This document shows, piece by piece, positions 25,274-34,478 of a DNA stretch of 64,000 bases. Under the pieces are notes generated by a model that worked only from the letters and a program-made list of their open reading frames with translations, was not told the origin of the DNA and searched no databases. Source of the DNA: Streptomyces sp. V1I1 (lineage in GTDB: Bacteria; Actinomycetota; Actinomycetes; Streptomycetales; Streptomycetaceae); the NCBI RefSeq assembly GCF_030817355.1, contig NZ_JAUSZH010000001.1, positions 4,749,501 to 4,813,500 on the forward strand, written 5' to 3'. Numbering within the stretch: the first letter of the stretch is position 1; each line of letters opens with the position of its first letter. A program made the translations under genes and the position numbers.

Positions 25274-26074
25274 ATGGCTGGTCACGCCACACACCGCTGG
25301 ATCGTGGTCCTGGACATTGAGAACTTCAGTGTGCGCACCGATCCGGTTCAGCGATCAGTGCGCGCCGCGATGTACGAGACGCTCAAGAGCGCGATGGAGC
25401 GGTCCGGGCTGCCGGTCGAGGACATTGTGTACGAGGACCGGGGCGACGGCGTTCTGATGCTCGCGCCCGGAACGGTCTCGCCGCTCCTGCTCGCGGGGCC
25501 TTTCATCCGTGAGCTCGACGACGAACTCGCCCAGAAGAGCGCGATGTTCAGCAAGGCGCACGCCCTCCGGTTCCGGGTGTCGCTGCATCAGGGGCTCGCC
25601 GTACAGGACGCGGAGGGCTGGTCGGGCGACGCGGTCAACACCGCCTGCCGACTGGTGGATGCCCAGCCACTGCGCGATGTTCTGGTCGCCGCGCCCTCCG
25701 CCCGCATGGTGTTCATCGTCTCGGAGGAGACCTACCGCGGGGTGATCAGGCACGGTCATCGCGGTATCGACCCGGCTGCGTATCTGCCGATGCGGTTCGC
25801 CACCAAGCACGGCGAGGTCGTCCACAGCTGGATCACCGTGCCCGGGTATCCCGCGCCGCCCGGCCTCCCGCCGGTCGGCGAGGACGGCGACGGAGGCAAT
25901 GGAGGCGGCGGCGGCGAGGGCGGCGAAGGGGGCGGCCCGGCGGCCCCCGGCGGGCAGCAGGCGCCCGGCGGCGCGTACCGCCCGGTGACCTTCCACACCG
26001 GAACGGTCCAGGGAGACCAGTTCGCAGGTGACAAGACCGTCAACGTGAACACCACGGGGCCGGTGCGGCCGTGA
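25274..26074 (+). CDS. Class III nucleotide-cyclase-domain protein (Pycsar-cyclase candidate)
   Basis: 266 aa from ATG 25274 (GGGAGG upstream). Residues ~8-200 form a class III cyclase homology domain. Metal aspartates are Asp14 (VVLDIENFS) and Asp58 (EDRGDGVLM); GDAVNTACRL supplies Asn122 and Arg126, so it looks catalytically able. Residues ~205-240 are Gly/Pro-rich; the tail TGTVQGDQFAGDKTVNVN resembles a segment of the next protein. Nucleotide product cannot be read from sequence. First gene of a six-gene coupled operon; stop overlaps the next start (GTGA). Purine versus pyrimidine product is the open question. Confidence 0.75.
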   Translation: MAGHATHRWIVVLDIENFSVRTDPVQRSVRAAMYETLKSAMERSGLPVEDIVYEDRGDGVLMLAPGTVSPLLLAGPFIRELDDELAQKSAMFSKAHALRFRVSLHQGLAVQDAEGWSGDAVNTACRLVDAQPLRDVLVAAPSARMVFIVSEETYRGVIRHGHRGIDPAAYLPMRFATKHGEVVHSWITVPGYPAPPGLPPVGEDGDGGNGGGGGEGGEGGGPAAPGGQQAPGGAYRPVTFHTGTVQGDQFAGDKTVNVNTTGPVRP

Positions 26075-28314
26075 TCGCACCCGCGTCAGGAACCCCGGCC
26101 GCCGGCGGCGTAGGGGGAAGCCCGCCGACGGCCGGAACGGGGGGGCCGGCGGCGGGCGGGGCACCGGACAGCGCTCCGCCCGCCCCGGTCCACGGGGCCG
26201 AAGGATCCGCCGCACCGTCGGGCGAACAACCTGACGGTGCGGCGGCCCAGCAGGAGGCGCCGCAGTCGGGCCCCGGAGCCGAGTCCTTCGAGGCCACCGG
26301 TCAGATGGGACAGGGTTCGCTGCGCCACGGCCATCTGCAGAACGCAGTGGCGAACGTCGAGGGCGACATCGTGGGCGGCGACAAGTACGTGCTGCTCCTG
26401 GGCGGCACAAAGAAGCGGCTGCGCACCCTGTCGCCGCTGATCGAGGAGCGGGTGCGCTTCGCGTACCACCAGCCGCCCTGCTTCACCGCCGCGAGCGAGG
26501 CCCTGCGCAAGCAGAACCTCCTGATCCTGCGTGGCGCGCCGGGGTACGGAAAGTCGGCCCTGGCCGTGCGCCTGCTGATGGGAGCCTGCCAGGGCGGGCC
26601 CGTGTACCACCTGGACAGCAATGTGGACTTCGCCTCGCTCGCCGAGCAGTTGGAGAGCGGCAGCGGCGGGATCGAGCCGGGCGTGGGCTTCCTGCTCGAC
26701 CAGCCGGCCGACATCGGCAATCTGGACCGGGAGGTCTTCGAGAAGGTCCAGGGGGCGCTGTCCCGGGCCGGTGCCCGGATGGTGCTGACCGTGCCCAGTA
26801 CCGAGGTGTCCGACAGCGAACTGCTCAGCGGCGTACTGGATGTGAGTGAGGAACCGGACCAGCAAGCCGTTGTCCGCGCCCATGTCCGCTGGCGGCTGGG
26901 GGAACGCGCCGCCGGACGGCTGCTGGCCAGGCCCGATGTGTACGACCTCCTCGCGGAGCTGCTCGCGGGCGACCCCGCCTGCCGGCAGGCGGGTGAACTC
27001 GCCGCCGCGCTCTGCGAGGAGTACGAGTCGGGGGAGCTGAGCCCGGAGCGCCTCAGGGAGCGCCGGGCGCGCATGGAGTCCGAGGATTTCGAGATCTGGG
27101 CCGAGAACCTGCCCGACACGACCGCCCGCAGCCTGGCGCTGGCGCTCGCGGTGCTGAACGGGCTGCCCCAGGAGTACGTCGCGCGGGCGGCACGCGCCCT
27201 GCGGGACCGGCTGGAGGACGACGCGCCGTATATCAGGGCCGCAGGGCCCGACGGTCGTCTGCCGCAGCCCAGGGACCTGTTCGCGGTGCCGCGGCGCAGA
27301 CAGCTGACCCTGCTGCGGGCCCGTGCGGTGCCCAAGTCCCAGGGTGAGCCCGGCGAGGTGCTGGAGTACAAGGATCCGGACTATCCGCGCCTGGTCATCC
27401 GGCACGCCTGGACCCAGTACGAGATCCAGGAAGAACTGCTCGACTGGCTGGGCGAGTTGGTCATGGATCCATCGGAAGAGGTCCGTGTGTACGCGGCTGC
27501 CGGTCTGGGCGTGCTCGCCGCCGACTCCTTCGGCTATGTGTCCGGCCGGACCCTGCAGCGATGGGCGTACAGCGACAGCGCGTACCGCCGTGCTGCCGTG
27601 GCCTATGCCCTGTCCGTCGGCTGTCGTGACGCCTGGGTCCGGGACCAGGCCGCCGCCATGGTGGAGACATGGCTTGCCGACCGCAGCCGCCCGCTGGGAC
27701 AGGCGACGGCTGCCCGCGTTCATGGTCTCGGCGCGGTGACGGACCGTGCGGTGGAGGAGATCGGGCGGCTGGCCGTGGTCGGCAATGTGACCGTGGCGGT
27801 GGCGGTCGGATGCAGCCTGGCCGACCTGCTGGCGGACGACTTCGAGCTGGCGGCAGCCGTACTGAACATGCTCCATGAGCAGGCTGCGGACTACCGGGCG
27901 CGCCCCACGGCTCTGCTGTCCTTCCTGATCCTCGCGGCCCAGCTCGTCATCGAGACCGAGGAGCGGGGCATGGGCGGGCACGTGCCCGGCCGGCCCGCGC
28001 TTCTCTACCTGGCGCACCGGAAGCCGGAGTTGCAGGAGCCGTTCATCAGGCTCTGGCGTGCGGCGCTGAACCAGGCCTTCTTCGACGACGAGGCGGAGCA
28101 GGTGATCCGGAACTGGGCGGCGCTGGCCGAGCGCGACCCGCAGCTGCGCGAGATGTTCCGCTTGATGATCGGCGCGATCGCCTACGGGGACGAGCGCTCG
28201 GGCCGGATCCTGCGGCGGTGCGCCGACGACTGGACGCACCCGGACAACCTGGCGCCGCTGCCGCTGGCCGCCGCCACCGTTCATGCCCAGCTCGACCTGG
28301 AGAAGGTGCCGTGA
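26071..28314 (+). CDS. STAND-like P-loop NTPase with C-terminal helical repeats
   Basis: 747 aa from GTG 26071. Residues 1-75 are Gly/Ala/Pro-rich and disordered; ~85-110 carry ANVEGDIVGGDKYVLLLGG, echoing the cyclase tail. Walker A is GAPGYGKSA at 155-163; a plausible Walker B is VGFLLDQPAD. The LTVPSTEVSDSELL sensor-like strand follows. The remaining ~400 residues are alpha-helical, HEAT-like (EEVRVYAAAGLGVLAADSFG and similar units), as in STAND signal NTPases where they act as sensors. No fused effector domain is seen, so any effector must be in trans. Confidence 0.7.
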   Translation: MIAPASGTPAAGGVGGSPPTAGTGGPAAGGAPDSAPPAPVHGAEGSAAPSGEQPDGAAAQQEAPQSGPGAESFEATGQMGQGSLRHGHLQNAVANVEGDIVGGDKYVLLLGGTKKRLRTLSPLIEERVRFAYHQPPCFTAASEALRKQNLLILRGAPGYGKSALAVRLLMGACQGGPVYHLDSNVDFASLAEQLESGSGGIEPGVGFLLDQPADIGNLDREVFEKVQGALSRAGARMVLTVPSTEVSDSELLSGVLDVSEEPDQQAVVRAHVRWRLGERAAGRLLARPDVYDLLAELLAGDPACRQAGELAAALCEEYESGELSPERLRERRARMESEDFEIWAENLPDTTARSLALALAVLNGLPQEYVARAARALRDRLEDDAPYIRAAGPDGRLPQPRDLFAVPRRRQLTLLRARAVPKSQGEPGEVLEYKDPDYPRLVIRHAWTQYEIQEELLDWLGELVMDPSEEVRVYAAAGLGVLAADSFGYVSGRTLQRWAYSDSAYRRAAVAYALSVGCRDAWVRDQAAAMVETWLADRSRPLGQATAARVHGLGAVTDRAVEEIGRLAVVGNVTVAVAVGCSLADLLADDFELAAAVLNMLHEQAADYRARPTALLSFLILAAQLVIETEERGMGGHVPGRPALLYLAHRKPELQEPFIRLWRAALNQAFFDDEAEQVIRNWAALAERDPQLREMFRLMIGAIAYGDERSGRILRRCADDWTHPDNLAPLPLAAATVHAQLDLEKVP

Positions 28315-30077
28315 CCGTCTCGCTGATTCTCAATGACCGCCCGATCCCGCGCAGCCAGGTTGGCGCGCTCCCGAACCTTCCCCCGAGCGTGGCGATCGTC
28401 TATCCGGTCGAAGGTGCTCCGTGGGAGGTCGAGACCGTCCGTACGCGCAGCCAGCGGTGGTTCGGCAAGAACCGGGCCTGCTACGCCGTCGACCTCAGTG
28501 ACCACAGGCGTTCCGCCAAGCTCACCGAAACCCCGCTGACTTGCGAGGACGGCGGACATCGCTTCGAGGCGAAGATCGATGTCGGATTCCGGGTCCATGA
28601 CCCGGTGCGGCTGGTGCGCGGCAACGTCCAGGACGCCCTTTCCGTGATCTACGGCTATCTGACGCATCAAATGCGCCTCTACGCGGCCGAGTTCCCCATC
28701 ACCGAGGCGATGGCCGCCCAGACGCGCATGAACCGGGCCTTCGCCCAGGACCTCCTGCTCGCCGAAGGCATCACCATCTACCACTGCACCATCCAGCTGG
28801 AACCGGACGCCGCCTCGCGCGAATTCATCCGCCGGCTCAGGCAGGCGGAGCGGGACGACGCGCTGGGGCTGCATTCGAACAAGGCGGCCGTGGGACAGGC
28901 CTGGCACACCGAGTCGATCAAGGACATCGAGCATCAGGCGCGGATCGCCCGGGAGGAGCAGGAGCGCAAGGTGATGGCGGGCGTCCGGCTCGACTTCGCG
29001 GGTCTGGTCCGGGAACACCTGACCAAGCACCCCAATGACACCCACGAGGCCATGGGCCTGCTGATGCGGCTCGAGGAGTCCCGGCTCGGCCAGGTGGAGA
29101 TCCAGGAGCAGCGCCATGTGGAGATGGTCAAGTACCTGATCGACAAGGGCGTGGTCAGGGACGTCGATCTGCCGGGGGTGCGCAACGGCGTGCTGGGAGC
29201 GGGCGGCCCGGGAGCGGGGGTTGCGGGTGTCCTGCCGCTGTCGGGACAGGCGCCCTCGTCCGGTCCCGCGCCGGCCATCGGGCCGGGCCATGCGGCTCCG
29301 GCGCACGGCCATCCGGCCGCTGCGCAGGGCGGCGGCGCGCCGTCGGCGATCCCGCAGTCCCGGTCCGCTCCCGTACGTACGTGGGGCGACGCCGGTGCAC
29401 AGCCCGCCGCCGGAGCGCCGGTCACCGGTCTGGTGCCGGTCTATGTGGTCCTCGACGCCTCGGTGGCCGCGGCCGGCTGCGCGACGGAACTGGCCAACGC
29501 CCTGCGGTCGTTGCAGACCCTGCTGGCCAACAGCCCGGACGTGGCGGCCGCGGTACGGCTCTCCGTGCTCTCGTTCGCGGACACGGCCGAAGTGCTGCTG
29601 CCGCTCACCGAGGTGACCTGGCAGACGGGCATCCCCGACCTGCGCGGCGGGCCGGGCTGCCGGTACGCGCCGGCCTTCCGGCGACTGCTGGACCTGGTGC
29701 CGCTGGAGACGGAACGGCTCAAGCAGCAGGTGGCCCGGGTGCTCAGGCCCGTGGTCTTCCTCCTCGCCGTGGGAGAGGCCGAAGACACGCCCCAATGGGG
29801 CGATGCGCGCGCGGAGCTGATGCAGCACAAGTACCACCCGCACCTGGTGGCCTGCGGTATCGGGGAGGTCGGGGGACGCACCGTCGAACGCCTCGCCAGC
29901 CGGCCCGAACTCGGCGTCGTGGCGGTTCCCGGGGCCGATCTCGCGCAGTCGGCGGTGCAGTTCTCCGTACTCCTGCAGAACACCGTGCTGCATCTCGGGC
30001 GGAGTGCCCTGGCGGGCGGAATGGAGCTCCGCCTGGACTGCCCGCAGGGCCTGACGCCCGTCAAGAACGTTCAGTAG
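28311..30077 (+). CDS. Band-7/SPFH-like plus degenerate vWA domain protein
   Basis: 588 aa from GTG 28311 (overlaps NTPase stop). Residues ~1-150 are beta-rich then helical (KIDVGFRVHDPVRLVRGNVQ, AEFPITEAMAAQTRMNRAF), resembling an SPFH/band-7 core; ~200-300 are coiled-coil-prone (EHQARIAREEQERKVMAGV). A Gly/Pro linker leads to a vWA fold (VPVYVVLDASVAAAGC). Its metal site is D382-A-S384-V-A386, so the third MIDAS residue is lost. Possibly a scaffold that binds the NTPase or the next vWA protein. The SPFH assignment is tentative. Confidence 0.55.
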   Translation: MTVSLILNDRPIPRSQVGALPNLPPSVAIVYPVEGAPWEVETVRTRSQRWFGKNRACYAVDLSDHRRSAKLTETPLTCEDGGHRFEAKIDVGFRVHDPVRLVRGNVQDALSVIYGYLTHQMRLYAAEFPITEAMAAQTRMNRAFAQDLLLAEGITIYHCTIQLEPDAASREFIRRLRQAERDDALGLHSNKAAVGQAWHTESIKDIEHQARIAREEQERKVMAGVRLDFAGLVREHLTKHPNDTHEAMGLLMRLEESRLGQVEIQEQRHVEMVKYLIDKGVVRDVDLPGVRNGVLGAGGPGAGVAGVLPLSGQAPSSGPAPAIGPGHAAPAHGHPAAAQGGGAPSAIPQSRSAPVRTWGDAGAQPAAGAPVTGLVPVYVVLDASVAAAGCATELANALRSLQTLLANSPDVAAAVRLSVLSFADTAEVLLPLTEVTWQTGIPDLRGGPGCRYAPAFRRLLDLVPLETERLKQQVARVLRPVVFLLAVGEAEDTPQWGDARAELMQHKYHPHLVACGIGEVGGRTVERLASRPELGVVAVPGADLAQSAVQFSVLLQNTVLHLGRSALAGGMELRLDCPQGLTPVKNVQ

Positions 30078-30090
30078 AAAGGAAACACGC

Positions 30091-30768
30091 ATGGCCGAGA
30101 CACTCGGGCAGCTGCTGCCGGTGTACGTACTGGCGGACGAGTCCTATTCGATGGCCTCTCAAGTCACTGACCTCAACGCCGGGATGAAATCGCTGCACAT
30201 GGCCCTGCTCGGTGAGCCGATGGCAGCGGCCAAGGTGCGGTTCTCCGTACTGGGCTTCTCCAACACCGTCACGGAACACCTGATCCTCGCGGACCTGAGA
30301 GGCGAGAGCGAGCTGCCCCGGCTCTCGGCCGGCGGCGGGACCAGCTACGAGGCGGCCTTCAGCGCGCTGCTCCAGCGCGTGCCCAACGATGTGCGCAGCC
30401 TCAAGAGCCAGGGTTACCGGGTGCACCGTCCCGCGGTGTTCTTCCTCAGCGACGGACAGCCCAATCCGAATGAGAACTGGACGGAGGTGCACCGCAGACT
30501 CACCGACCGCAACGTCACCAGCGCGGCGCCCAACGTCATCGCCTTCGGCATCGGAGACGCCGAGGCCGAGACCATCCTCAACGTCGCCACGCAGTCGGAG
30601 TTCGCCTTCATCTCCCTGCCCGGGTCGCAACTCGGTGATTCCATCGCCAAGTTCTTCACCGCGCTCACCAAGAGCGTCGTGGAGTCGGGCAACGCGATGG
30701 CCTCGGGCCAGGCGGAGCTGGTCGTGGAGAAGCCCGAGGGCTTCCGGCTCGCGATCGACGAGGTGTGA
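30091..30768 (+). CDS. TerY-like vWA domain protein
   Basis: 225 aa. A single von Willebrand A domain with an intact MIDAS: VYVLADESYSMASQV (Asp16, Ser18, Ser20), GGGTSYEAAF supplying the Thr, and VFFLSDGQPNPN the Asp. It matches the TerY protein of the TerY-P triad (vWA, PP2C, kinase) described in tellurium-resistance-associated stress islands. Starts 13 bp after the previous gene and its stop overlaps the PP2C start. Likely an adaptor that ties phosphatase and kinase together. Confidence 0.85.
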   Translation: MAETLGQLLPVYVLADESYSMASQVTDLNAGMKSLHMALLGEPMAAAKVRFSVLGFSNTVTEHLILADLRGESELPRLSAGGGTSYEAAFSALLQRVPNDVRSLKSQGYRVHRPAVFFLSDGQPNPNENWTEVHRRLTDRNVTSAAPNVIAFGIGDAEAETILNVATQSEFAFISLPGSQLGDSIAKFFTALTKSVVESGNAMASGQAELVVEKPEGFRLAIDEV

Positions 30769-32084
30769 CGGTGGAGCTCTTCGGGAGGAAGGGGCGGTCC
30801 AAGGACCCGGAGGAGCCCGCCGCGTCCGGTGAGCCGTCCGCGCCGGTGCCGCCCCCCGGGCCTCCTCCGCCGGCGCCACCTGCCCGGGATGCTGACGGGC
30901 AGCATCAGCAGCCCCCTCGGCAGGCGGGGGGTGGGTACGTGCAGCAGCAGTATCTGGAGCCGGGTTACGCGCGGCCTCCGCAACCGCCACCGCCGCAGCA
31001 CCCGCATCAGCCCTCGCAGCAGCACCCGCAGGAGGCCCCGCCGCGGCCGCAGCCTCAGCAGCCTCCGCAGCACGCGCAGCAGCAGCACCCGCAACCACCG
31101 CAGCAGCTACGACCGCAGCACGCTCAACCACCGCAGCAGCCCCCGCCGCGGACGCACCCTCCGGCGCCGGGTTACGCCCAGGCTCCACCGCGGCAACCGC
31201 TGCCCGGCCGATGGGACCGGATCGTCCTCGGGCGGGCCGCCGCCGTGCCGGAGCCGAAGCCGCCGCCCGCGGACCCGTACCGCCCGGACACCGTCTTCGA
31301 CGGGTGGTCCACGCGCTACATCACGGTCCGGCTAGCCTCCGTACGGGGTGACGAGCACCGGTGCAGCGGACGCCCGCGGCAGGACGACATCACGGTCGCC
31401 TGGCACGAGAGCACGGAGGCGGTCGTCTTCGCGGTGGCGGACGGAGTGTCCGCCGCCCCGCAGTCGCACATCGGCGCCGCTCTCGCCTGCCGTACCGCCG
31501 TCAACGACCTGCTCGGCCAGCTCGAAGAGGAACGGGCGGAGCCCGACTGGACGCGCGTGGTGCAGGCCGCCGCCTATCAGCTGCTGATGCGCGTGGCCCG
31601 GGTCGGAGAGCCCTCCGAGGAGCATCGCAAGGAGGCCATGGCCCAGCTGGCGACCACCCTGGTGGCAGGCAGGGTCCTCCCACTGCCCGACGGGACTCTC
31701 CGGGTCGACCTGGTCCATGTCGGGGACACGGCGGCCTGGCAGCTGGTCGAGGGGCTCTACTACCCCTTGCTGGGCGTGGAGAGCGACGACGAGATTTCGT
31801 CTTCCGCGGTGCTGGCGCTGCCGCGGCTGCCGCCGGCGCTCCGTCCGAGGTCGTACCAGCTGCCCGCGGACGGGGTGCTCCTGGTGGGCACCGACGGATT
31901 CGGCGTGCCGCTCGGCGACGGCACGGGCCTGGTCGGCGAACTGATGGCCACCGGGCTGTCGCATCCGCCGCGGGAGCCCCGCACGCTCGCCCATCTGCTG
32001 GACTTCTCCCGGGAGACGTTCGACGACGACCGCACCCTGCTGGCGGTCTGGCCGCGTCATCGCCTCGCGGAAGGGACGCCATGA
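30765..32084 (+). CDS. PP2C-type Ser/Thr protein phosphatase
   Basis: 439 aa from GTG 30765. Residues ~20-165 are Pro/Gln/His-rich and disordered. The PP2C domain follows with all metal-binding acids: RQDDITVAW, VFAVADGVSAAP, LLVGTDGFGVPLGDG and FDDDRTLLAVW. Second member of the TerY-P triad, expected to reverse phosphorylation by the kinase encoded next. ATGA overlap with that gene. Confidence 0.88.
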   Translation: MTVELFGRKGRSKDPEEPAASGEPSAPVPPPGPPPPAPPARDADGQHQQPPRQAGGGYVQQQYLEPGYARPPQPPPPQHPHQPSQQHPQEAPPRPQPQQPPQHAQQQHPQPPQQLRPQHAQPPQQPPPRTHPPAPGYAQAPPRQPLPGRWDRIVLGRAAAVPEPKPPPADPYRPDTVFDGWSTRYITVRLASVRGDEHRCSGRPRQDDITVAWHESTEAVVFAVADGVSAAPQSHIGAALACRTAVNDLLGQLEEERAEPDWTRVVQAAAYQLLMRVARVGEPSEEHRKEAMAQLATTLVAGRVLPLPDGTLRVDLVHVGDTAAWQLVEGLYYPLLGVESDDEISSSAVLALPRLPPALRPRSYQLPADGVLLVGTDGFGVPLGDGTGLVGELMATGLSHPPREPRTLAHLLDFSRETFDDDRTLLAVWPRHRLAEGTP

Positions 32085-33742
32085 GCGCCCCCGGCGCGGC
32101 ACGGGTCCAGCTGGCGGCCCTCGTCAGGGGGGCGCAGCTGGGCAAGGGCGGCCAGGGCACCGTCTGGGCCGTTCAGAAGCGGCTGATCAACGGTGAATGG
32201 CCGGTCGTGTACAAGGAGTACGACGGCAAGAGCAGGAGCGAGCTGAGGGCAGACGTACTGGAGCGGATGGTCGCCTTTCTGCCGCGCCAGGCGGACGGGA
32301 CGGCACGCTGGCTGGGTGAGCACACGGCGTGGCCGGCCGCGTTGGTGAACCAGGGGAACGACGTCCACGGTTTCCTGATGAGGCAGATCCCGGAGGAGTA
32401 CTTCCGGGTGCTGACGACCTCGCCGGAGAAGAGGACTTCGGGCTTCGAGTTTCTGCTGAACAAAGACGCCTACTTGCAAAACGTCGTCGGGATCTCGTTC
32501 ACGCCGCGGCAGCGCTTCCAGCTGCTGCTGGATCTGGCGGAGAAGCTGGACCGGCTGCACGGGCTCGGCGTGGTCGTCGGAGACCTGTCGCCGAAGAACC
32601 TGCTGTTCTCGTTGCAGGGCTCGCCCAGCTGCTTCCTGATCGACTGCGACGCGATGGTCCTGAGTGGCCAGTGGGCGCTCAAGCCGGTGCAGACCCCGGG
32701 CTGGAGCCTGCCCGGGGCGGAGGAGCCGACGACCCGGGCGGGCGATGTCTACAAGTTCGGTCTGCTCGCCGCCCGGCTGTTCATCGGCGATCAGGTTGGC
32801 TCGGACGTGGACATCCTGCGGTCGGCCGACCGTGCGGTGGCGCAGCTGGCGGAGCGCAGTCTGGCCGATCAGCCCGCGCGGCGCCCCGCGCTCGCCGACT
32901 GGCTCGGTCCGCTGCGCAGCGCTGTCGTCACGGCGCCCGCCAGGTTGTCGCCGTCGGCCACTCGGCCCACCGCGCCCACGCCAACGGTGGTGAACAGCCC
33001 CACGCCCACGCCCACGGTGGTGAACAGCCCGGCATGGACGCCTCCGCGCAGGCGGACCGTACCGGCCCCGGCCCCGGCCCCGAGCCGGACGCCGGCCCCG
33101 GCCCGGACCGTACCGACCCCGGCTCGGACGCTGACCAGGACTCCGGCCCCCGCGCCGCGCGGGTTGAGCGGCGGCTGGATCTTCTTCCTCCTGCTGCTGA
33201 TCGCCGCAGGGATCGGTGTCGGCGCCCTGCTGGCGAACGGCGCGCCCTGGGACGACGGCGCCGGCGGATCGTCGTCCGAGGCCCCGGACACGCGTGAGGG
33301 ACAGGCGAAGAATCTGGAGAGCCTGCTGTGGGAGAACGACGGCACTCGGGGCAGCGTCTCGAAGTCCGTCGAGAGCGTGATGGGCTGTCCGGGGCACAGT
33401 GAACTACAGGAGGCGAAAGGGGTGTTCGACGAGGCGGCCGCGAACCGCGACCGGCTGGTCGACGCCGTGGAAGGAGCCGGTCTCGACCAACTGCCCGACG
33501 GGCTGACCGCGGATCTGCTGGCCGGCTGGAAGAGTTCGGCCGACGCGGACAGGGCCTACTCCAGGCTCGCCACCGACATGGCCGACGGATGCACGACGAG
33601 CCGGGTGACGTCCTCCGACGCCTGGGCGGACGCCGACCGCGCCAACGTACAAGCGACGCGCGCGAAGAAGGACTTCGTCGAGGCGTGGAACCCGCTGGCC
33701 GAGGAGTACGGCCTGCGGACCCTGTCCTGGGACGAGGTGTGA
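32081..33742 (+). CDS. Membrane Ser/Thr protein kinase of TerY-P type
   Basis: 553 aa from ATG 32081. Gly loop LGKGGQGTVWAV, Lys in VVYKEYD, catalytic loop VVVGDLSPKNLLF (Asp, Lys and Asn kept, HRD His absent), metal site LIDCDAM in place of DFG, as in other TerY-P kinases. A Pro/Thr linker contains a 24-bp repeat (TPTVVNSP twice). One TM helix, GWIFFLLLLIAAGIGVGALL, then a ~150-residue outer domain with two Cys, a possible sensor. Ends the operon, convergent with crp. Confidence 0.85.
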   Translation: MSAPGAARVQLAALVRGAQLGKGGQGTVWAVQKRLINGEWPVVYKEYDGKSRSELRADVLERMVAFLPRQADGTARWLGEHTAWPAALVNQGNDVHGFLMRQIPEEYFRVLTTSPEKRTSGFEFLLNKDAYLQNVVGISFTPRQRFQLLLDLAEKLDRLHGLGVVVGDLSPKNLLFSLQGSPSCFLIDCDAMVLSGQWALKPVQTPGWSLPGAEEPTTRAGDVYKFGLLAARLFIGDQVGSDVDILRSADRAVAQLAERSLADQPARRPALADWLGPLRSAVVTAPARLSPSATRPTAPTPTVVNSPTPTPTVVNSPAWTPPRRRTVPAPAPAPSRTPAPARTVPTPARTLTRTPAPAPRGLSGGWIFFLLLLIAAGIGVGALLANGAPWDDGAGGSSSEAPDTREGQAKNLESLLWENDGTRGSVSKSVESVMGCPGHSELQEAKGVFDEAAANRDRLVDAVEGAGLDQLPDGLTADLLAGWKSSADADRAYSRLATDMADGCTTSRVTSSDAWADADRANVQATRAKKDFVEAWNPLAEEYGLRTLSWDEV

Positions 33743-33753
33743 CCGTGCCGGGC

Positions 33754-34461
33754 TCAGGGCGGCCCTTCGCCGCACTCTCGCTTCAGCGCGTCCGGGTTCT
33801 CGACGACCAGCCGGTTGCGCCCGGTCGTCACCCATCCGTTCCCGCGCCACTGCTCGAGGATGCGGCTGACCATACGGCGGGAGCCGAGCACAAGCCCGGC
33901 GATGTCGTCCTGGGAGAGCGGCAGGGCGATCAGCAGAGCGCCGGAGTCGCTGCGTCTGCCGTATCTCTCGCCGAGCTCCAGCAAGAGTGCGGCGAGGCGG
34001 GCCTGGATCGCCTCGCCCCCGGTCGAGGTGCGCTGGCTGTCGGCGTCCCGCAACCGCGCGGAGAGCACCTGCTGCATCGCCGCGGCAATGGCCGAGTGGT
34101 CACGCGCCGCGCCCCTGAAGGCGCTTGCCGGGATGATCAGCGCTTCCACAGTGGTCAGGGCGGTGAGGGTGGCGGAGCGCGGTCCGCCGTCCAACCCGGC
34201 CTGTTCGCCGAGCAGATCACCCGCGTTACGTATGGCGAGTACGGCTTGATAGCCGTCGATGGAGAGCGCGGTGACCTTCACGCATCCCCGTCTGACGACG
34301 AGCAGATGGTCGGTGAGCTCGTTCTCCTGAAGGAGGTGGTCCTTGGCCGCGAACGTTTCGAGATGACCGATGCGGCGCAGGGCGAGCCGGGCGTCGTCGT
34401 CGAGCAAGCTCCAGAACGGAACCCGGTTCGACCGGTACCGGTCGGTGTGCCGCGCGGTCAT
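33754..34461 (-). CDS. Crp/Fnr family regulator with cyclic-nucleotide-binding domain
   Basis: 235 aa from ATG 34461 with GAGGAG upstream. N-terminal cNMP-binding beta-roll (FAAKDHLLQENELTDHLLVV...AGDLLGEQAGLDGG), then dimer helix and winged HTH (LSQDDIAGLVLGSRRMVSRI). GDLLGE holds the conserved Gly-Glu of the ligand pocket; the Arg seen in cAMP-binding CRPs is replaced around GGPRSATL, so ligand choice is unclear. Co-transcribed 17 bp behind the Pycsar-type effector gene. It may read the same nucleotide as the effector, or control the island. Confidence 0.87.
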   Translation of the reverse strand: MTARHTDRYRSNRVPFWSLLDDDARLALRRIGHLETFAAKDHLLQENELTDHLLVVRRGCVKVTALSIDGYQAVLAIRNAGDLLGEQAGLDGGPRSATLTALTTVEALIIPASAFRGAARDHSAIAAAMQQVLSARLRDADSQRTSTGGEAIQARLAALLLELGERYGRRSDSGALLIALPLSQDDIAGLVLGSRRMVSRILEQWRGNGWVTTGRNRLVVENPDALKRECGEGPP

Positions 34462-34478
34462 GGACGCTCCTCGAGGTA

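Noticed and set aside
25274..26074. Annotating the cyclase as an adenylate cyclase
   Set aside because: The residues that choose the base cannot be assigned by eye in this divergent domain, so the product nucleotide is left open.
26086..28284. 732-residue ORF antisense to the NTPase
   Set aside because: Typical long antisense frame of high-GC DNA; no ribosome site, no domain, while the sense frame has a Walker A and overlaps its neighbours properly.
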